Assembly (NCBI GenBank): GCA_032716605.1
Contig: CM064523.1
Location: forward strand, 39,515,026-39,579,025
From: Paralithodes platypus
Taxonomy: Eukaryota > Arthropoda > Malacostraca > Decapoda > Lithodidae
DNA: 64,000 nucleotides
Direction of reading: 5' to 3'
Part shown: in pieces, positions 10,535 to 22,929 of the stretch
Layout: each line of letters starts with the position of its first letter
Numbering within the stretch: the first letter of the stretch is position 1
Program-made: the position numbers and the translations under genes
The notes under the pieces: model-generated
Databases searched by the model: none
The model's input: only the letters and a program-made list of their open reading frames with translations
What the model was told of the DNA's origin: nothing

Positions 10535-12677
10535 TGCCTCCTTTTTCGCAGGTGGCGATAGGGTGAGGGAGGAGGCCCAGGTGGGAGGCGGCTGGGAGCG
10601 AGGCAGAGCGTGGACAGGGCCCAAGGAGGAAGGTCAGTCGCCCTGTCTCCCTCTCTTGCCCCCCCTCATCTTCGCTTTCCCGTAAGTTCCTGCTTACTTA
10701 AGTTAAACTTGAATAGTTAACTATTTATTTGCTTGTAATACTCTATTCGTGCATATCTACCGTTAAAGTAAAGTAAAATCAGCTCATTATAGCGGTGTAC
10801 GTTTTCCTGCTTAGGGACGCTGGTGGTGAGGTAACCACAGGGAAGGCGGCCATGTTGCATCTGGGTGAATAGGCTGCCATTTAAGTATCCTGCTCTCCTT
10901 CCGGAGATGTATTGTGTATGGAAGAGAGGTAAATATTAATATGTTTGATTATAGGTTGTAATTTATATTGGTATTGTGTTTTTAGTACATGAGGTATGTT
11001 AATATGAAGTGTATGTGGTGGTACAATAATTTTTGCTTAGCCTATCTGGTCTGGGATATAAAATTGATCATATTTCTAGTTTTATTATAAGTATTTCTTT
11101 ATTAACTAGTGATGCCCTGTATATTTATAATGTTTAGGTACTATTTGGGTTAGCCTATTATTTTTTTTTTTTTCTTAGTTTCATAATTCTGTATAGCCAA
11201 ATAATCAGGTTTAGTATTACTTGTTATTGCCTATCCATTTTTGACCATTTTCATAATATAGTACTGCATAATGTAACATAATTATATTCTGACTGCTATT
11301 GTCTATTAATGTTTGCCCATTTTCATAACGATGCATAGCCAAGTATTATTTATTGTTTTTCTGTTTTCTTTTTTGTTATGAGGCTTATTTATAGTACTTA
11401 TTATTGGTGGAGTATCCCTGCAATGTTGCTGTTAATACTGTGCCGAGTGTTTCTTTTGGGGTATGTGTGGTCAGTCATTGAGCCCTTAGACTATTTTTGT
11501 TTTGTTTGTAGGATAGCTAGTCATTATGATTACATGTATTTTAGCGGAATCCGGCCTGGGGGAGTAAGCCAGGAGTGGATCCAGCCGGTCAGGAGGTAGC
11601 CCACCGTCGGTGTAACCCGAGACTACCGACCTTCCTGTTTGGAGGACATATGAGCGGATCCGGGAGTAGGCTAGTTTCTGTGGCTTCTCGAGTACAATGG
11701 ACCTTCAGTATTCCCGTATCTGACCACAGGTGGAGGGTAGCTATAAGTTTGTTATTTCAGTATCTCGCGTTCCTTTGAGTACGCGGCACTTATGAACTTT
11801 GGAAACAGAAAACTGGTATAATTTGTGCTGGAACTTCCATTAGTGTGTTGCTGAACAATTTGGGAGTCTAGCACATCACGTGCTAACTATTATCCTTAAG
11901 TATTGCTTGAAAATGTCCATTCTGATTGCAGGTATTAGGTATTACAGTGTACATTATTCTTAAGGTATAAGTCAAGGCCCGTAGTTTCCTGTTTATTTCT
12001 TTTGGGAGAGAGGGAATAATCATGTTTTATAAACTATTAATTTTGTCCTAATGTATTGATCTCGATTAATATTATATGTACCACTCACCCCTAAAGGTGT
12101 CTTATATTTTTTACCTTGATGAACTGGGCGAGATATCGTAATTTTAAGCTGACTTAATCGAATTCCATGTGATAGATCCAGGGGCACTGTGGGGGGAGCC
12201 ATATACGGACGGGCTTGGGTTGATAAGAGGGAACCTTCCTATTATTTGCTTTGCCCGCTACCACTTTACGCAATATTATTATGTTCTATCCACCAACCAA
12301 CTCTACTCCTAAAATCGATTAATGAAATATTACAAACACATGTGGCTGTCCGTGGATTCGAACTCAGGACGCTCACACCGAATATCAACACCTTATACAT
12401 TACACCACGAAGGCAGTTAAAGAATGGTGGACACTGCCTACGATTTATTATGCAGCTTCGAATCCTGCATATCAATCTAAGCATGTACACACATCCCAAC
12501 TGCAACTCACGTAGGTTATGCATATGTGAATGGAAAGAGCAATTAATGGGGCCTTAACCAATATAGCAGAAAAGACCGAAGAGATCGCTGCTAGGTGGTT
12601 CTAATAAATCTGAGACCCGACAAGTCCAAGGGTTGTTGTGCCGACCCTTACTTCATTTAACCACCGTCCGGGCTACA
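10535..12677 (+). repeat. Left LTR of gypsy A
   Basis: Starts TGCCTCC at 10535 and aligns with 20936 onward in the right copy through ACTTCATTTAACC (about 12650-12662). Similarity then weakens, possibly extending to CTACA at 12677. Without the SINE it is about 1.86 kb. A long T run lies at about 11161-11174. Confidence 0.7.
12277..12558 (-). mobile_element. tRNA-derived SINE, family A, copy 2
   Basis: The right LTR of gypsy A lacks this segment, which defines the insertion. CAATAT at 12271-12276 is repeated at 12559-12564 as a target duplication. On the minus strand it shows the same order as copy 1: a 5' block, then the tRNA-like block with B-box GAGTTCGAATCC (about 12355-12366), then a short 3' part. 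Confidence 0.85.
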
Positions 12678-12929
12678 AGTGGTGGCAATGCGGTGGGATC
12701 AACTGGTACTCCGAGTGTAATTAACATTTTTATAATTTGGGTTAATTAAGAATAATTGAGGGAAATAAGTCCGCTTGAACCCCAGTTCTCCAAGGTAAAA
12801 ATAAATTCTTATGTGCCTGTACTGTCATTGTATTATACATTTACCATTTCCACATTTATCTGAGTATTGCTGCACAGGTGGGAGACATTTATTGATTATA
12901 TTTTGTGTAACCGTGCTTAATAGTTCAAA

Positions 12930-14093
12930 ATGGAACCCAGTGTCCAACGACTCATTGATTTTGATGTAGTGGTGACTGACGGTGCGGGTGTGAAACAGGA
13001 ACAGATGGTTACTCTTGATGCATGTCTCTCTCGTATTAAATTGTTGGAGGAACGGTAAGTCCACCTGAACTCGTTCATACAAAGCTTGGCAGCACGTTAT
13101 GGCAGTCAACCCCGCAGATGTCTAAGTTACCAGTCAGAACCATGCAAGAGGGGCAGGACAGTTCGTTAGTGCTAGAGTGTAAGGACGTAGATGTGTTGAG
13201 AATGAGCGAGATGTATGGACTTCACACCAGGACGTTGGTGGATCATTTCATCATGCAAGTGGAGTCTGTCACAGTTAGACTAGAGAAGCGGAAAGCGGTA
13301 GCACTCACTCGGATGGATACAGAACTTTGCACTTATATCTTGGGAGAGTTAAGTTTGTGTACATTAGGAGATACATATTGGGATATTCGAAGGATGCTGC
13401 AAAAAGAGTTCGGAGGTCCTACGGGTGTTGCAGATGCTTTCAGGGAACTAGCTCAGATGGAGTACAATTTTGAAGACCCACCTAGGAGGTTTGTTAGACA
13501 GTTCAAGAGCAATTTCCGAGCAATTTGTAGGGAACACGTCCATATTAACCCACCTAATGTGGAGCGCATGTGGAAGAGAGCAATCCTCCGTAATGTTCCC
13601 CAAGAGGTTAGAGAACGGTTGGACTTATTACGCGACTTGAGAATGGAGACCTTTATTTCAGAGTTAGAGAGAGAACGGGGATATAGACAGTGTCGTAGGG
13701 CGGCTAAGGTTGCTGATGAACCAGGGACTTATGTTAGTAATGTTCCAGCCGCTAGTAGTGTCTCCCGGCCAGATGTCCGTAATGTCTCTTACCCAGTAGC
13801 AAATTCGCTAGTTTATCAGCTGTCCTCTAGGCCTGGATCTTCCCCCCAGGTATTGTGGTTGGTGTTCAAATGGGAGTAGACATCATAGGTTAGACTGTCC
13901 GAGGAAACCAGAGTATGGAAGTTGTTTTGAATGTCTAAAAGTTAACTCTAGAAGGGGACATGAAGGGTGTCTTGGAAGACCTAACCGGAGTAGGGAACAA
14001 CGGGTAAACGCACAAAGTAGATCTCCCGTAACACCTAACCCCCCTCCACAGCATGACGCTCAGCTAAGTACAAACACACAAACCCCTGGTCAA
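12930..14093 (+). pseudogene. Gypsy A gag (capsid and zinc knuckles)
   Basis: A first frame from ATG 12930 (MEPSVQRLIDFD) stops at TAA 13056-13058. A second frame at 13118-13879 encodes a capsid-like helical protein including FRELAQMEYNFEDPPRRFVRQF and a Leu/Arg-rich C-terminal half. After a shift near 13855 the next frame carries two Cys/His clusters, CGWCSNGSRHHRLDC and CFECLKVNSRRGHEGC, which look like nucleocapsid zinc knuckles. At least two breaks therefore separate parts of one ancestral Gag. Confidence 0.65.
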
Positions 14094-14199
14094 TGACTAG
14101 AGGAGTCCCGGTCGACGCACTCAGCCAGTAAGGATGTAGTATGTAGTGTACAAGATATAGAACTGAGTGAATGTCGACATAACCTTTCGAGTGCCGAGG

Positions 14200-14719
14200 T
14201 AAAGGTCAACCAATTACGAGGCGAAGTAGACACCCCATTGATATGCTTGAATTTGGGACAACTTCGGGTCTCAGCTTTTGTAGACACGGAAGTGTGGCGT
14301 CGTTGATGAAAGAGAGCACAGCGGATCGTTTAGGGTTGAAAGTTAGTGCATGCAGGCGTCCTCTACATTCGGTGTCGAATCACAAGTTAACCATAGTCGG
14401 ACAAGTCAACTCTGTAGTACATATTGCACCCAAGTTGAGTGTCGTGCAGCGTTTCGTGATAGTGCCAGATTATTACTTGTCGACTGAGGTGCTTATGGGT
14501 GCCGATCTGATTGATCGGGCAATTTTTACTAGGGATGGGAAAGGTAAGGAGATGCAATGGGGTGGTCAGCAGTACGAGATCAGTAGTAAGCATTGTCAAA
14601 CTGTCAATCAAATAAAGTTTCTGCCTAACCATACCAGAAGTGTTGAAGGAGACCTGGTGCATGTAAGGGTAGGACGGTGTTGCCAGCACAGACCGTCATG
14701 TCAGTACAAATCACTCTAA
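14200..14719 (+). pseudogene. Gypsy A aspartic protease
   Basis: Just upstream one frame reads LRVSAFVDT and the next frame continues GSVASLM, so the expected VDTGSxxSL active-site loop is split by a one-base frameshift at about 14285-14292. The second half contains VPDYYLSTEVLMGADLIDRA, matching the ILG/MGAD region of retroviral-type proteases. The break lies in the catalytic triad, so no active enzyme can be made from this copy. Confidence 0.75.
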
Positions 14720-16708
14720 AAGATAGGAATCCAGGAGATATTCTGCATATAAGTAAGTTTCGGAGGGCCAAGGGTAAGGCGTCGCTAGGACTAAATTGTT
14801 GTGTGACTGTTGATGGAGAGGGAGAATGTTACTTGCCTATAACCAATCCGACAAAGGGTCCAGTGAGACTAAACCCGGGACAGGTACTCGGAACGTATCG
14901 GATCATTGAAGAATCGAGTATCACTTCCTTTGAACCAAATGGAGGGTATGGTAGTCAACCTGAAGTAGTGAGAGCAGGTGACGAAACTGAGAGTAGTAAT
15001 GTAGCTTCAGTCGTCCGGGTTGATAACACCCTGTTACCCCACATGGATCAGGCACAGGATGGGAGTGACCGACGTGCAGCTCTTAATTCAATTCTAGGAG
15101 GGCTTAAGTGGCCACATTTGTCTCCGTCTCAGAAAGACCAGTTAACAGAAGTAATATTTAATAATAACTCGCTCTTCATCCTGGGCCCAAAAGAAATAGA
15201 CACCCTAAAGGTATCTGAAGCCCAAATTGTTACTAATGACTCTGACCCTGTACGCATGCCCTTGTATCGACATCCTGAGAAAGCAAAGAAGGTGATTGCC
15301 GAAATGATTGAAGATATGATTGCTAAAGATGTAATTGAAGAATCCACTGCTGCATATTGTACTAGTTAGTAAGCCGGATGGTAGTAAGAGAATGTGCATA
15401 GATTATAGGGCACTAAACAAAAAGGTGAACGTTGATATTCAGCCACTACCTAGACTAGATGAGTTAGTTGAGGATAGTGCAGGGAAAAAGTACTATTGCA
15501 CTCTAGATATGAAGGATGCCTATCTCCAGGTAAGGTTGGATGAGAGCTCTCGTGACTTGACTACTTTCTCAGACGGCCATAATCTCTTCAGATATAAGGG
15601 CTTACCTTTTGTGTTGTCTGTTAGTCCAGCAATTTTTACCAGGAAAATGCAACAAGTGTTAGCCCCGCTAGTTAAGAAAGGTTGGTGTAAGAACTATTTA
15701 GACGATGTAGTGATCTGGTCAGATTCCTTTGATCAGATGCTAGGCAGGCTAAAGACTACCTTTGAAAGGCTAGCAGAATTAGGAATGAAGCTGAATGTTA
15801 GCAAGTGTTCTTTCATAATGCGTGAAATTAAGTTTCTGGGTAATATAGTGTCAGAGAAAGGAGTACGCCCTGACAGCAAGAACCTTGAAGCCATTAAACA
15901 GATGTCTCGACCAACCAAAGTAAAAGAAGCAAGACGCTTTTTAGGTATGTGTAACTTTTATCGTAAGCATATTCCTGACTTTGTAGCCATTGCCAGTCCT
16001 ATCACTAATTTCATAAAAAAATATGTCACATTTGAATGGTTGAGCGAGTGTGAAGATGCCTTCATGGTTCTTAAGCAAAAGTTAATGTCCGCTCCAGTAC
16101 TAGTAAAAGCAGATTTAACTAAACCGTTCAAACTACACACCGACGCTAGTGACACTCACATCGGGGGAGCTCCTATGCAATTGGAAGGTGAGAAAGATTT
16201 AAAGCCTATCGGATATTTCTCAGAGAAACTTACACCGGCAAAAAGGAGGTACTCGGTTACGGACAAAGAGGCCATGGCACTTGTGGGTGCATGTAGGTTC
16301 TTCAATCATTATCTGTGGTGCAAGCCTTTTTCCATTGTTACTGACAATAGACCACTAACTGCTATATTTAAGAAAAAGACCAAATGTCAGCGCATGTCTA
16401 GGTACATATTGGAGATACGAGACTATGACTTTGTAATAAAGTATAATAAGGGTGTGAATCATTATGTCCCAGATGCTTTGAGTAGGCCAGTAGGAGCCGT
16501 AGGTGAAACTCCAGATGTAACGCAGGCTAATTCAGAATTCCAGTGGTTAGGTCTTACGATAGATAAGATTAAGGAAGCAGATAAGATTAAGGAAGCCCAG
16601 AGAACAGACTCACGTTGGATGCAGGTGATCCAATATTTAGAAGGAGGCCAGTTGCCCATGAAATTGCCAGGTAATCGTCCTATCTATGCTTTTGAAATGA
16701 GTGAGTAA
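14677..16708 (+). pseudogene. Gypsy A reverse transcriptase and RNase H
   Basis: The frame at 14677-15369 leads into the RT (PVRMPLYRHPEKAKKV, VIEESTAAY) and then shifts by one base. The frame at 15335-16708 continues with LVSKPDGSKRMCIDYRALNK, YYCTLDMKDAYLQV (motif A), NYLDDVVIWS (catalytic YLDD), FLGMCNFYRKHIP, then RNase H: HTDASDTHIGGA, YSVTDKEAMALV, IVTDNRPL and VPDALSRP. All catalytic residues of RT appear present, so the shift near 15355 is the main lesion in this part. RNase H follows RT directly and precedes integrase, as usual for gypsy. Confidence 0.9.
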
Positions 16709-16711
16709 GCG

Positions 16712-18900
16712 TTGTATGTACGAAGGGAAGAGATGGGAAAGTCTAGATTGTGTCTGGTAGTACCTAGGTCATTGGTGGCTATTTCTTGTTCGGTGGCCCA
16801 TAATTCTTCACATCTAGGTGAACGCAAGACAGTAGCCAAGGCAAGACAGCATTTTTATTGGCCGACCTTACTGAAGGATGTACGGTATTTTGTTAAATCG
16901 TGTAAGTCATGTCAGCAGTTCAAGGGACATGGGAACATTGTCACCATTTTAGGGAGCTCCCACCAGTAGATGACAATGGCCAAAGGATTGCCATAGATCT
17001 TATTGACTTGCACAACAAATAAGTCGTGCAAGGTAGTAGCTGAAGAATTTAAAAGGGACATTTGTATGTACGGCAAACCCCAGGTGGTTATTATGGATAA
17101 TGGAGGCAAGTTCACAGGTGCAGAGTTTAGAGATTTCTATCGGAGAGCCGGAATTAAACGTGGGTTCTGTCTACCGTACCATCCCCAAGGCAATTCAGTC
17201 ATTGAGAGAGCTCATAGGACCTTGAAGACGGTACTGGCGATACTGAGTCAAGAACATCCTAATACGTGGCCTATGCACATCTGTGAAACTGAAAAAGCCT
17301 TGAATGAGGCCGTGCATACTTCTCTTGGTACTTCCCCGTTTTTTCCTTTTTTTTTTTTTTTTTTTTTTTAAGAGACAATGAACGGAGGAAGGAAAAACAC
17401 AGATAAAACAAAAAGGTCCATGTGCCTAAAGGCATCCTCCATTCATAAAATGATTGTAACAACTGGATTTAAACATTTGTTGATTGTAAGTTTGTGGAAA
17501 GCAATTCGAGGGAAGTGAATTCCAAAGAGTAGTAGCTCTGGGGATAAATGAATTCTGATAAGCAGAAGTTCTGCATTGTGGAGGAGAAAGTGTAAATTCA
17601 TGGGCGCTCTCAGCTGCCCTAGTTCTACGGGGAAAGATGTGGAGAGGCGGCACAATTGAAGCAAGTTCCTCGGAACAATTGCTGTGAAAATATCTGTAGA
17701 ATAATGCAAGGGATGCAACGTTTCTTCGTATGGCTAATGTAGGAAGGTCCTGTGTGATTGCAGGGTTATTGATTAATCTAATAGCTTTATTTTGAATTTT
17801 GTCCAACTGCCTCAATGCAACCACTCCACTTCCACCCCACAGAGGTGAACAGTAATCCATCTGAGAGCGCACATGACTTTTATATATTACGGCCAACTGC
17901 TCGTCAGTGAAGAATTCTCGAACTCTGTACAGGAGTCCCAGTTTTTTAGAGGCATTCTTAGCAATGCTTCTAACATAATGTGTCCAGCTCAAGTTAGTAG
18001 TTAATGTTACACCGAGAATGTCAATACTAGGGGAAGTGGGAATATTTACATCATTAACAAATATATGGGAGTCAGTGAGATTCTGTCGGTTAGAAAATTG
18101 AATGTACTTGGTTTTCTGTGCATTAAAGGAAACTAGATTCTCTTGTCCCCATTCATTAACTCTAGAAAGGTCCTGGTTCAGAGAAATTGCAGTGTTTATT
18201 TTTGAATTTATAAGATCGGGTTGGGTGAAAGAATTGGTAAATGTGAAGGAACTGTGGAGTGTTGAGTCATCTGCGTAGGAATGTATTGGATTATGAGTGG
18301 TAGATATGAGATCATTGATATGAATGAGGAACAGAGTTGGGGCCAAAACTGATCCCTGGGGAACACCAGCATTTATTGAGTGAAATTGAGAATAAAGGCC
18401 ATCTACCATTACACATATTTTTATATTTTATGTTTATGGTCGTCACCCAAATCGGGAATTAGGAGAACTACTGCTGCCAGTGGATAAGGACTGTGTAGAG
18501 AGATTAGACGTCAAGCAAGTTCTCAAGGAGACTCAAAGCCGGATGACAGCAGGATACCTTAATCGGGCGAATGAGTCGCGTAAGAACGTTTCTCTGGAGG
18601 CAGGTGGACTAGCTTGGGTGTGCATTGAAGATTGCTTGCCTGGTACTGTGTCTAAGTTGAATAGAAAGTGGCCGGGTCCTTCAAGATTGTCAAAGTTATC
18701 GATCAGGGTAGAGCCTACGAACTGGAGAATGTATTTGATGGTACTGTACTGAGCAGAGCGGCGGAAAAGGTAAAAAGATTTGTTGAGAGGGATGCCTTAC
18801 TGAGTGCGGTGGATCAGAGGTTCTTGACTAGGGAGGAAGAGGAGAACATCTTGCCCTGTGTTAGACTCCGGAAGCCGCCTGACAGGTTGCAGTACTCATA
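16712..18900 (+). pseudogene. Gypsy A integrase, deleted and split by a LINE
   Basis: 16712-16969 holds the zinc-binding N-terminus (HNSSHLGERKT ... CKSCQQFKG). Next, IAIDLID marks the start of the catalytic core but jumps almost at once to KVVAEEFKRDI, so a large part of the core including the region after the first Asp is missing. IMDNGGKFTG and HPQGNSVIERAHRT (second Asp and catalytic Glu) follow at 17003-17340. A LINE-X fragment then splits the GTSPFF...YGRHP motif. The C-terminal domain resumes at 18425 (GRHPNREL, KWPGPSRL) in shifting frames to about 18900. Confidence 0.8.
17347..18424 (-). mobile_element. LINE-X copy 2 (3' fragment)
   Basis: A run of T at 17347-17369 is the poly-A tail on the minus strand. 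A 327-residue frame (17426-18409) covers the RT from MVDGLYSQFHSINAG through VPQGSVLAP and YADDSTLH to the natural C-terminus (MNGGCL-stop). Unlike copy 1 its C-terminus is intact. It is truncated at the 5' side at 18424, inside the RT. Confidence 0.9.
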
Positions 18901-19067
18901 GGTGTGGATGACAGATGGATGATGTATATACTGTATATATATATATAAGAATTATTTTTTATTTTGTTCTTTTCTTTTTTTGTTGACAGGTTCTCTCCTT
19001 GCCTTGATTGGTTATCGATTATACTTTACCATATTTCTCTTGTCTGGCTCTTCTCATTAGCAGGTAC
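18901..19067 (+). other. Gypsy A 3' internal remnant
   Basis: AT-rich, with a short TA-repeat at about 18930-18947. It ends where the foreign LTR begins with TGTGACG. Nothing coding is seen. Confidence 0.4.
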
Positions 19068-20891
19068 TGTGACGCCTGCAGCGTGGCAGAACGCCATGTG
19101 GGCTCAGCCGCTCGCTTGGTCACTCGCTAGCACTCGCCGGGGCAAGGTATTTGGCTACAGTCTATCTACAATGTTGTTCTTTCTTTCATTAGTGTTCGTG
19201 TTGTTGCAGACAGTCCCGTGGTGGTCTTTATTTTCGTCTGTGACAAGGGGAAGCATTTTATATCATGAGTAGAACATAAGATGCATTGTATATAGTTAAG
19301 GAGAGAGAATAATATAGGCAGTGGGGTGGTAGTGTGTGCGTGCGTATACATGTCCTGCCTCCCCCCTCGCTTGTGGGCTCGTGCTCGTGCCTTCCCAAGC
19401 CTCTTGATTGGCTGGTGGTTTCTGGCGCCTTCTGCAGCCCTGCTGCCTGGTGACGTAGCGGCCTGTGATTGGCTGACCACCATGCCTTTGTGTGTGATCC
19501 TAGGGGTCCCAAGGAGCTATTCTCCTCAGAGCTTGTTTGACCAGCATACCCTTAACATATCCTTGCCACCTGTCACCGACTTCTACCTATAGAGCACTTT
19601 CTCTCTCTCTCAACTTCTTACCTCTCATTCTTCCTCTCTATTTAATATCATAACTCCCCTTTGGTTCTGCACGATTTCATATATCGGCCATCGTATTATA
19701 TGCTGAAGCTCTCAGATATTATATGTTTAGTTAGGCATTTTGGAGGGGTTACCATTTTGTCTGTAGAGGTTCGACACACTCACGGTGTCTCTCTGCCTAT
19801 TCCTTGGCTGTCTGCTGGGCTATTTAATGCTAGACTGGGGTGAGGCCATTGTTGTTCTGATTTCCGATGTGTACTAGGTTTTGTTGAACCTGTACAATCG
19901 CAAAGGAGACGTGGGAAGCCTAGGTGGTCTTTCTGACTGTGTACCTTGTGAGTTTAGCACTGTGTTGTGAGTGAGGGCTTTTGCCTCTGCCACCCAACAC
20001 TGTGCTAACTCGTTTTCTTTGACTTTGAGAGGGTCGCCAGGAGAGAACCAGATACTAGCGATCTGGATCTCTCAAGAGAGCACCCCGTCAATTAACGTAA
20101 TTTGGCCGCACAGCCTTAAGGACCTCGCTAGGCTACGAGCCGCTTGCTCAACCATTGTTTCCTAGCCTACGACATCCCAGCTAGACTTTATTAGCCTAGC
20201 AGACACCCGTTTAGAATTATAAACTCTTATGTTATGTATGCAGCATTCTTATTCACGTTGACTGTCAGCCTTGGTTGTTGTTGAGTTGCACAACCCAAGC
20301 AGGCTTTTGCGTTGCCTGAGGAAGTACTTCTTTTTGTTGTTGGCGACAATACTAGTGTGCAATTATTATTATTCCCGTGCCAGTTAACCCTATAATTATG
20401 TCCATACACTTGTCATTTCCTGTTCCTGCATTATATAACAGTTCAAAGTCCGATACGATCATCTTACCTCAGCATCAGACTTTCTTCAGAAGATTCCTGC
20501 TCGATGCTTTGGGACTTTCGTTCACTTTCTTAAGTATAGGAGTGACAGTTCATTATTGTTTAAAGTAACTTTAAATATACCTTCTTCTAGTTTGCATTAA
20601 ATCATTGCAGTGATTTAATTAAGATCTCTATCTTTTCCTAGTATACCTTATTAACGTAATTGTTTGTTGTTGTGATCAGGCTGTATCAGAGATCATCAGC
20701 CTGTAGTAGTAGTGCACTTATACCGAGTTATAGGATACCCCGTTATCGCAAATTTAACTCTGAAGGGTATAGGTGTTTTTGTGCGCCGGCATTATAAGTT
20801 CAGGGGTTGGATCTAGTGTTACCGTTGTGGCTGTGTGCTTTCTAGTCCAATGATTAAGAGCCCTTGTTTTATACGAGTCCCGGTCGTAACA
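19068..20891 (+). repeat. Solo LTR of the Gmr1-like family (copy E)
   Basis: Begins TGTGACGCC and ends GGTCGTAACA. It shares the order of motifs with the LTRs at 34329-36103 and 36863-44708 (CTCGCTAG, GTTCTTTCTTTC, CTGTGACA..., ATTTAATGCTAGAC, TTAACGTAA, CGTTATC). There is no internal sequence of that family next to it. Flanks are GTAC on the left and TGAG on the right, so the usual 4-bp duplication is absent. Confidence 0.75.
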
Positions 20892-21220
20892 TGAGTCTGT
20901 CTGATTAATTTGATGAAATACGAGAGGTGACAACTTGCCTCCCTTTTCACAGGTGGCGATAGGGTGAAGGAGGAGGCCCAGGTGGGAGCGAGGCAGAGCG
21001 TGGATAGGGCCCAAGGAGGAAGGTCTGTCGCCCTGTCTCCTTCTCTTGCCCCCCCTCATCTTCGCTTTCCCGTAAGTTCCTGCTTATTTAAACTTGAATA
21101 GTTAACTATTTATTTGCTTGTAATACTCTATTCGTGCATATCTACCATTAAAGTAAAGTAAAATCAGACTCATTATAGCGCTGTACGTTTTCCTGCTTAG
21201 GGACGCTGGTGGTGAGGTAA

Positions 21221-22922
21221 CATAAGAACATAAGAACATAAGAAAATGGGAGTCTGCAGAAAGCCGATTGGCCTAAGCAAGGCAGATCCCAGTCCCACAC
21301 AACCCCAAATCAATTACAAAGCCCAATTATAGGCTCAACACTCTAATGCCCTGAGGATCATCCTACCAAAACGGTTAGAGATTAACGCAGGATTATGGGG
21401 GTCTGCAGAGCGCTGATTGGCCCAACCCGGCTGATCCCCCTTCACACCCAACCCTTCTCGTCCATATGCTTATCCAATTTTATCTTAAAGCTCCCTACAG
21501 TTTTAGATCCCACTATAGCACTTGGTAGTCCATTCCACCCATCTACAACTCTGTTACCAAACCAATATTTGCCTATATCTTTTCTGAAACGAAATTTATC
21601 TAATTTGAAACCATTGGTACGAGTTCTTTCACTATCACTGAGCTTTAGTACATTTGTCATGTCCCCTTTGTTAATCCCACTAACCCACTTGAACACCTCT
21701 ATCATATCCCCTCTAACTCTGCGTCTCTCTAACGAATGTAAACCTAATTTCTTCAACCTTTCTTCATACGGAAGATTTCTAATATTATGGATCATTTTTG
21801 TCATTCTACGCTGTACTCTCTCCAATGAATCTATGTCCATTCTGTAATAAGGACACCAAAATTGGACAGCATAATCCATATGGGGTCTCACTAATGACAA
21901 GTAAAGTTTTAAGATAACATCAGCAGTTCTGTTACTCACACTCCTAGAGATGAACCCGAGAATCCTGTTTGCCTTATTACGAACGCCTATACACTGTTTT
22001 CTAGGCTTCAAATCATTGCTAACAAACACACCTAGATCTTTCTCGCAGTCTGAATTTTCTAATTCTAAATTAGCTAGTTTATATTTAACATTTGTTTGCA
22101 TCTTCCCTATCTTTAATACCTTGCATTTGTCAATGTTAAACTTCATCTGCCAATTTACTGACCATTCATGTAAGGTATCTAGATCCCTTTGGAGGCACTC
22201 TATATCGCTATCTGAATCAATTGATCTCCCCATTTTAGTATCGTCTGCGAATTTACTTATCCTACTAGTTATACCTAAATCTAGGTCATTTATGTATATA
22301 AGAAACAACAGGGGACCTAATACCGATCCCTGGGGGACACCACTTTTGACTGCTCCCCACTCTGACTTGGTACCATTTATGCTGACTCTCTGTTTCCTAC
22401 CAATTAGCCATGACCTAATCCATCCCAACAACGCCCCACCTATTCCATGTGCCTCAACCTTTCTCATCAATCTCTCATGAGGGACTCTGTCGAAAGCTTT
22501 ACTGAAATCTAAATATATTATATCGTATGCCTTGTCATTATCTACTGCTTCATATACCTCTGAGAAAAAACTAAGCAAATTAGTAAGGCAAGAACGTCCC
22601 TGTGTGAATCCATGCTGAGAAGAATTGATTAAGTTAAATGTTTCTAAGTGGTTTCTCATTTTCCTAGCAATAATTGACTCTAGTAGCTTTCCTATGATTG
22701 AAGTGAGACTAATGGGACGGTAATTGGATGCTATTGATTTATCACCTTTTTTGAAAATCGGAACTACATTTGCAAGCTTCCAAGCTTCTGGAACTATACC
22801 TGTTTCTAATGAAATGTTAAAAAGAAATGTTAATGGGTAACTTAACTCATCTCTGCATTCTTTTAATACTCTGGCATATACCTCATCGGGACCAGGCGAT
22901 TTCTGAGGTTTCAGTCTGTCAG
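21221..22922 (-). mobile_element. CR1-like LINE, 5'-truncated
   Basis: Its left edge is three tandem copies of an 8-base unit (CATAAGAA on the plus strand, TTCTTATG on the element strand), the kind of short tandem 3' tail found in CR1-group elements. It sits inside the right LTR of gypsy A, whose left LTR lacks it. TAAC is found at both junctions. Confidence 0.85.
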
Positions 22923-22929
22923 TAACCAC
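21442..22929 (-). pseudogene. CR1-like reverse transcriptase (truncated, otherwise open)
   Basis: The 495-codon frame is open from the truncation point to its stop. It has KSPGPDEVYARVLKE, VVPIFKKGDKSIASNYRPIS, YLDFSKAFDRVPHERL (motif A), KSGVPQGSVLGP, KFADDTKMG (catalytic FADD) and a long C-terminal thumb region ending GWNGLPSAIVGSKTV. The endonuclease half and RT start are missing by 5' truncation. The frame without stops suggests a fairly young insertion. Confidence 0.9.

Noticed and set aside
13056..13117. Possible 62-nt intron (GTAAGT...CCGCAG) within gypsy A gag
   Set aside because: Splicing at these sites does not join the two gag frames; it leads to a stop after about 18 codons.
19166..19592. 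Frames of 80-105 codons inside the solo LTR
   Set aside because: LTR sequence; no frame is shared with the other copies of this LTR in a conserved way.
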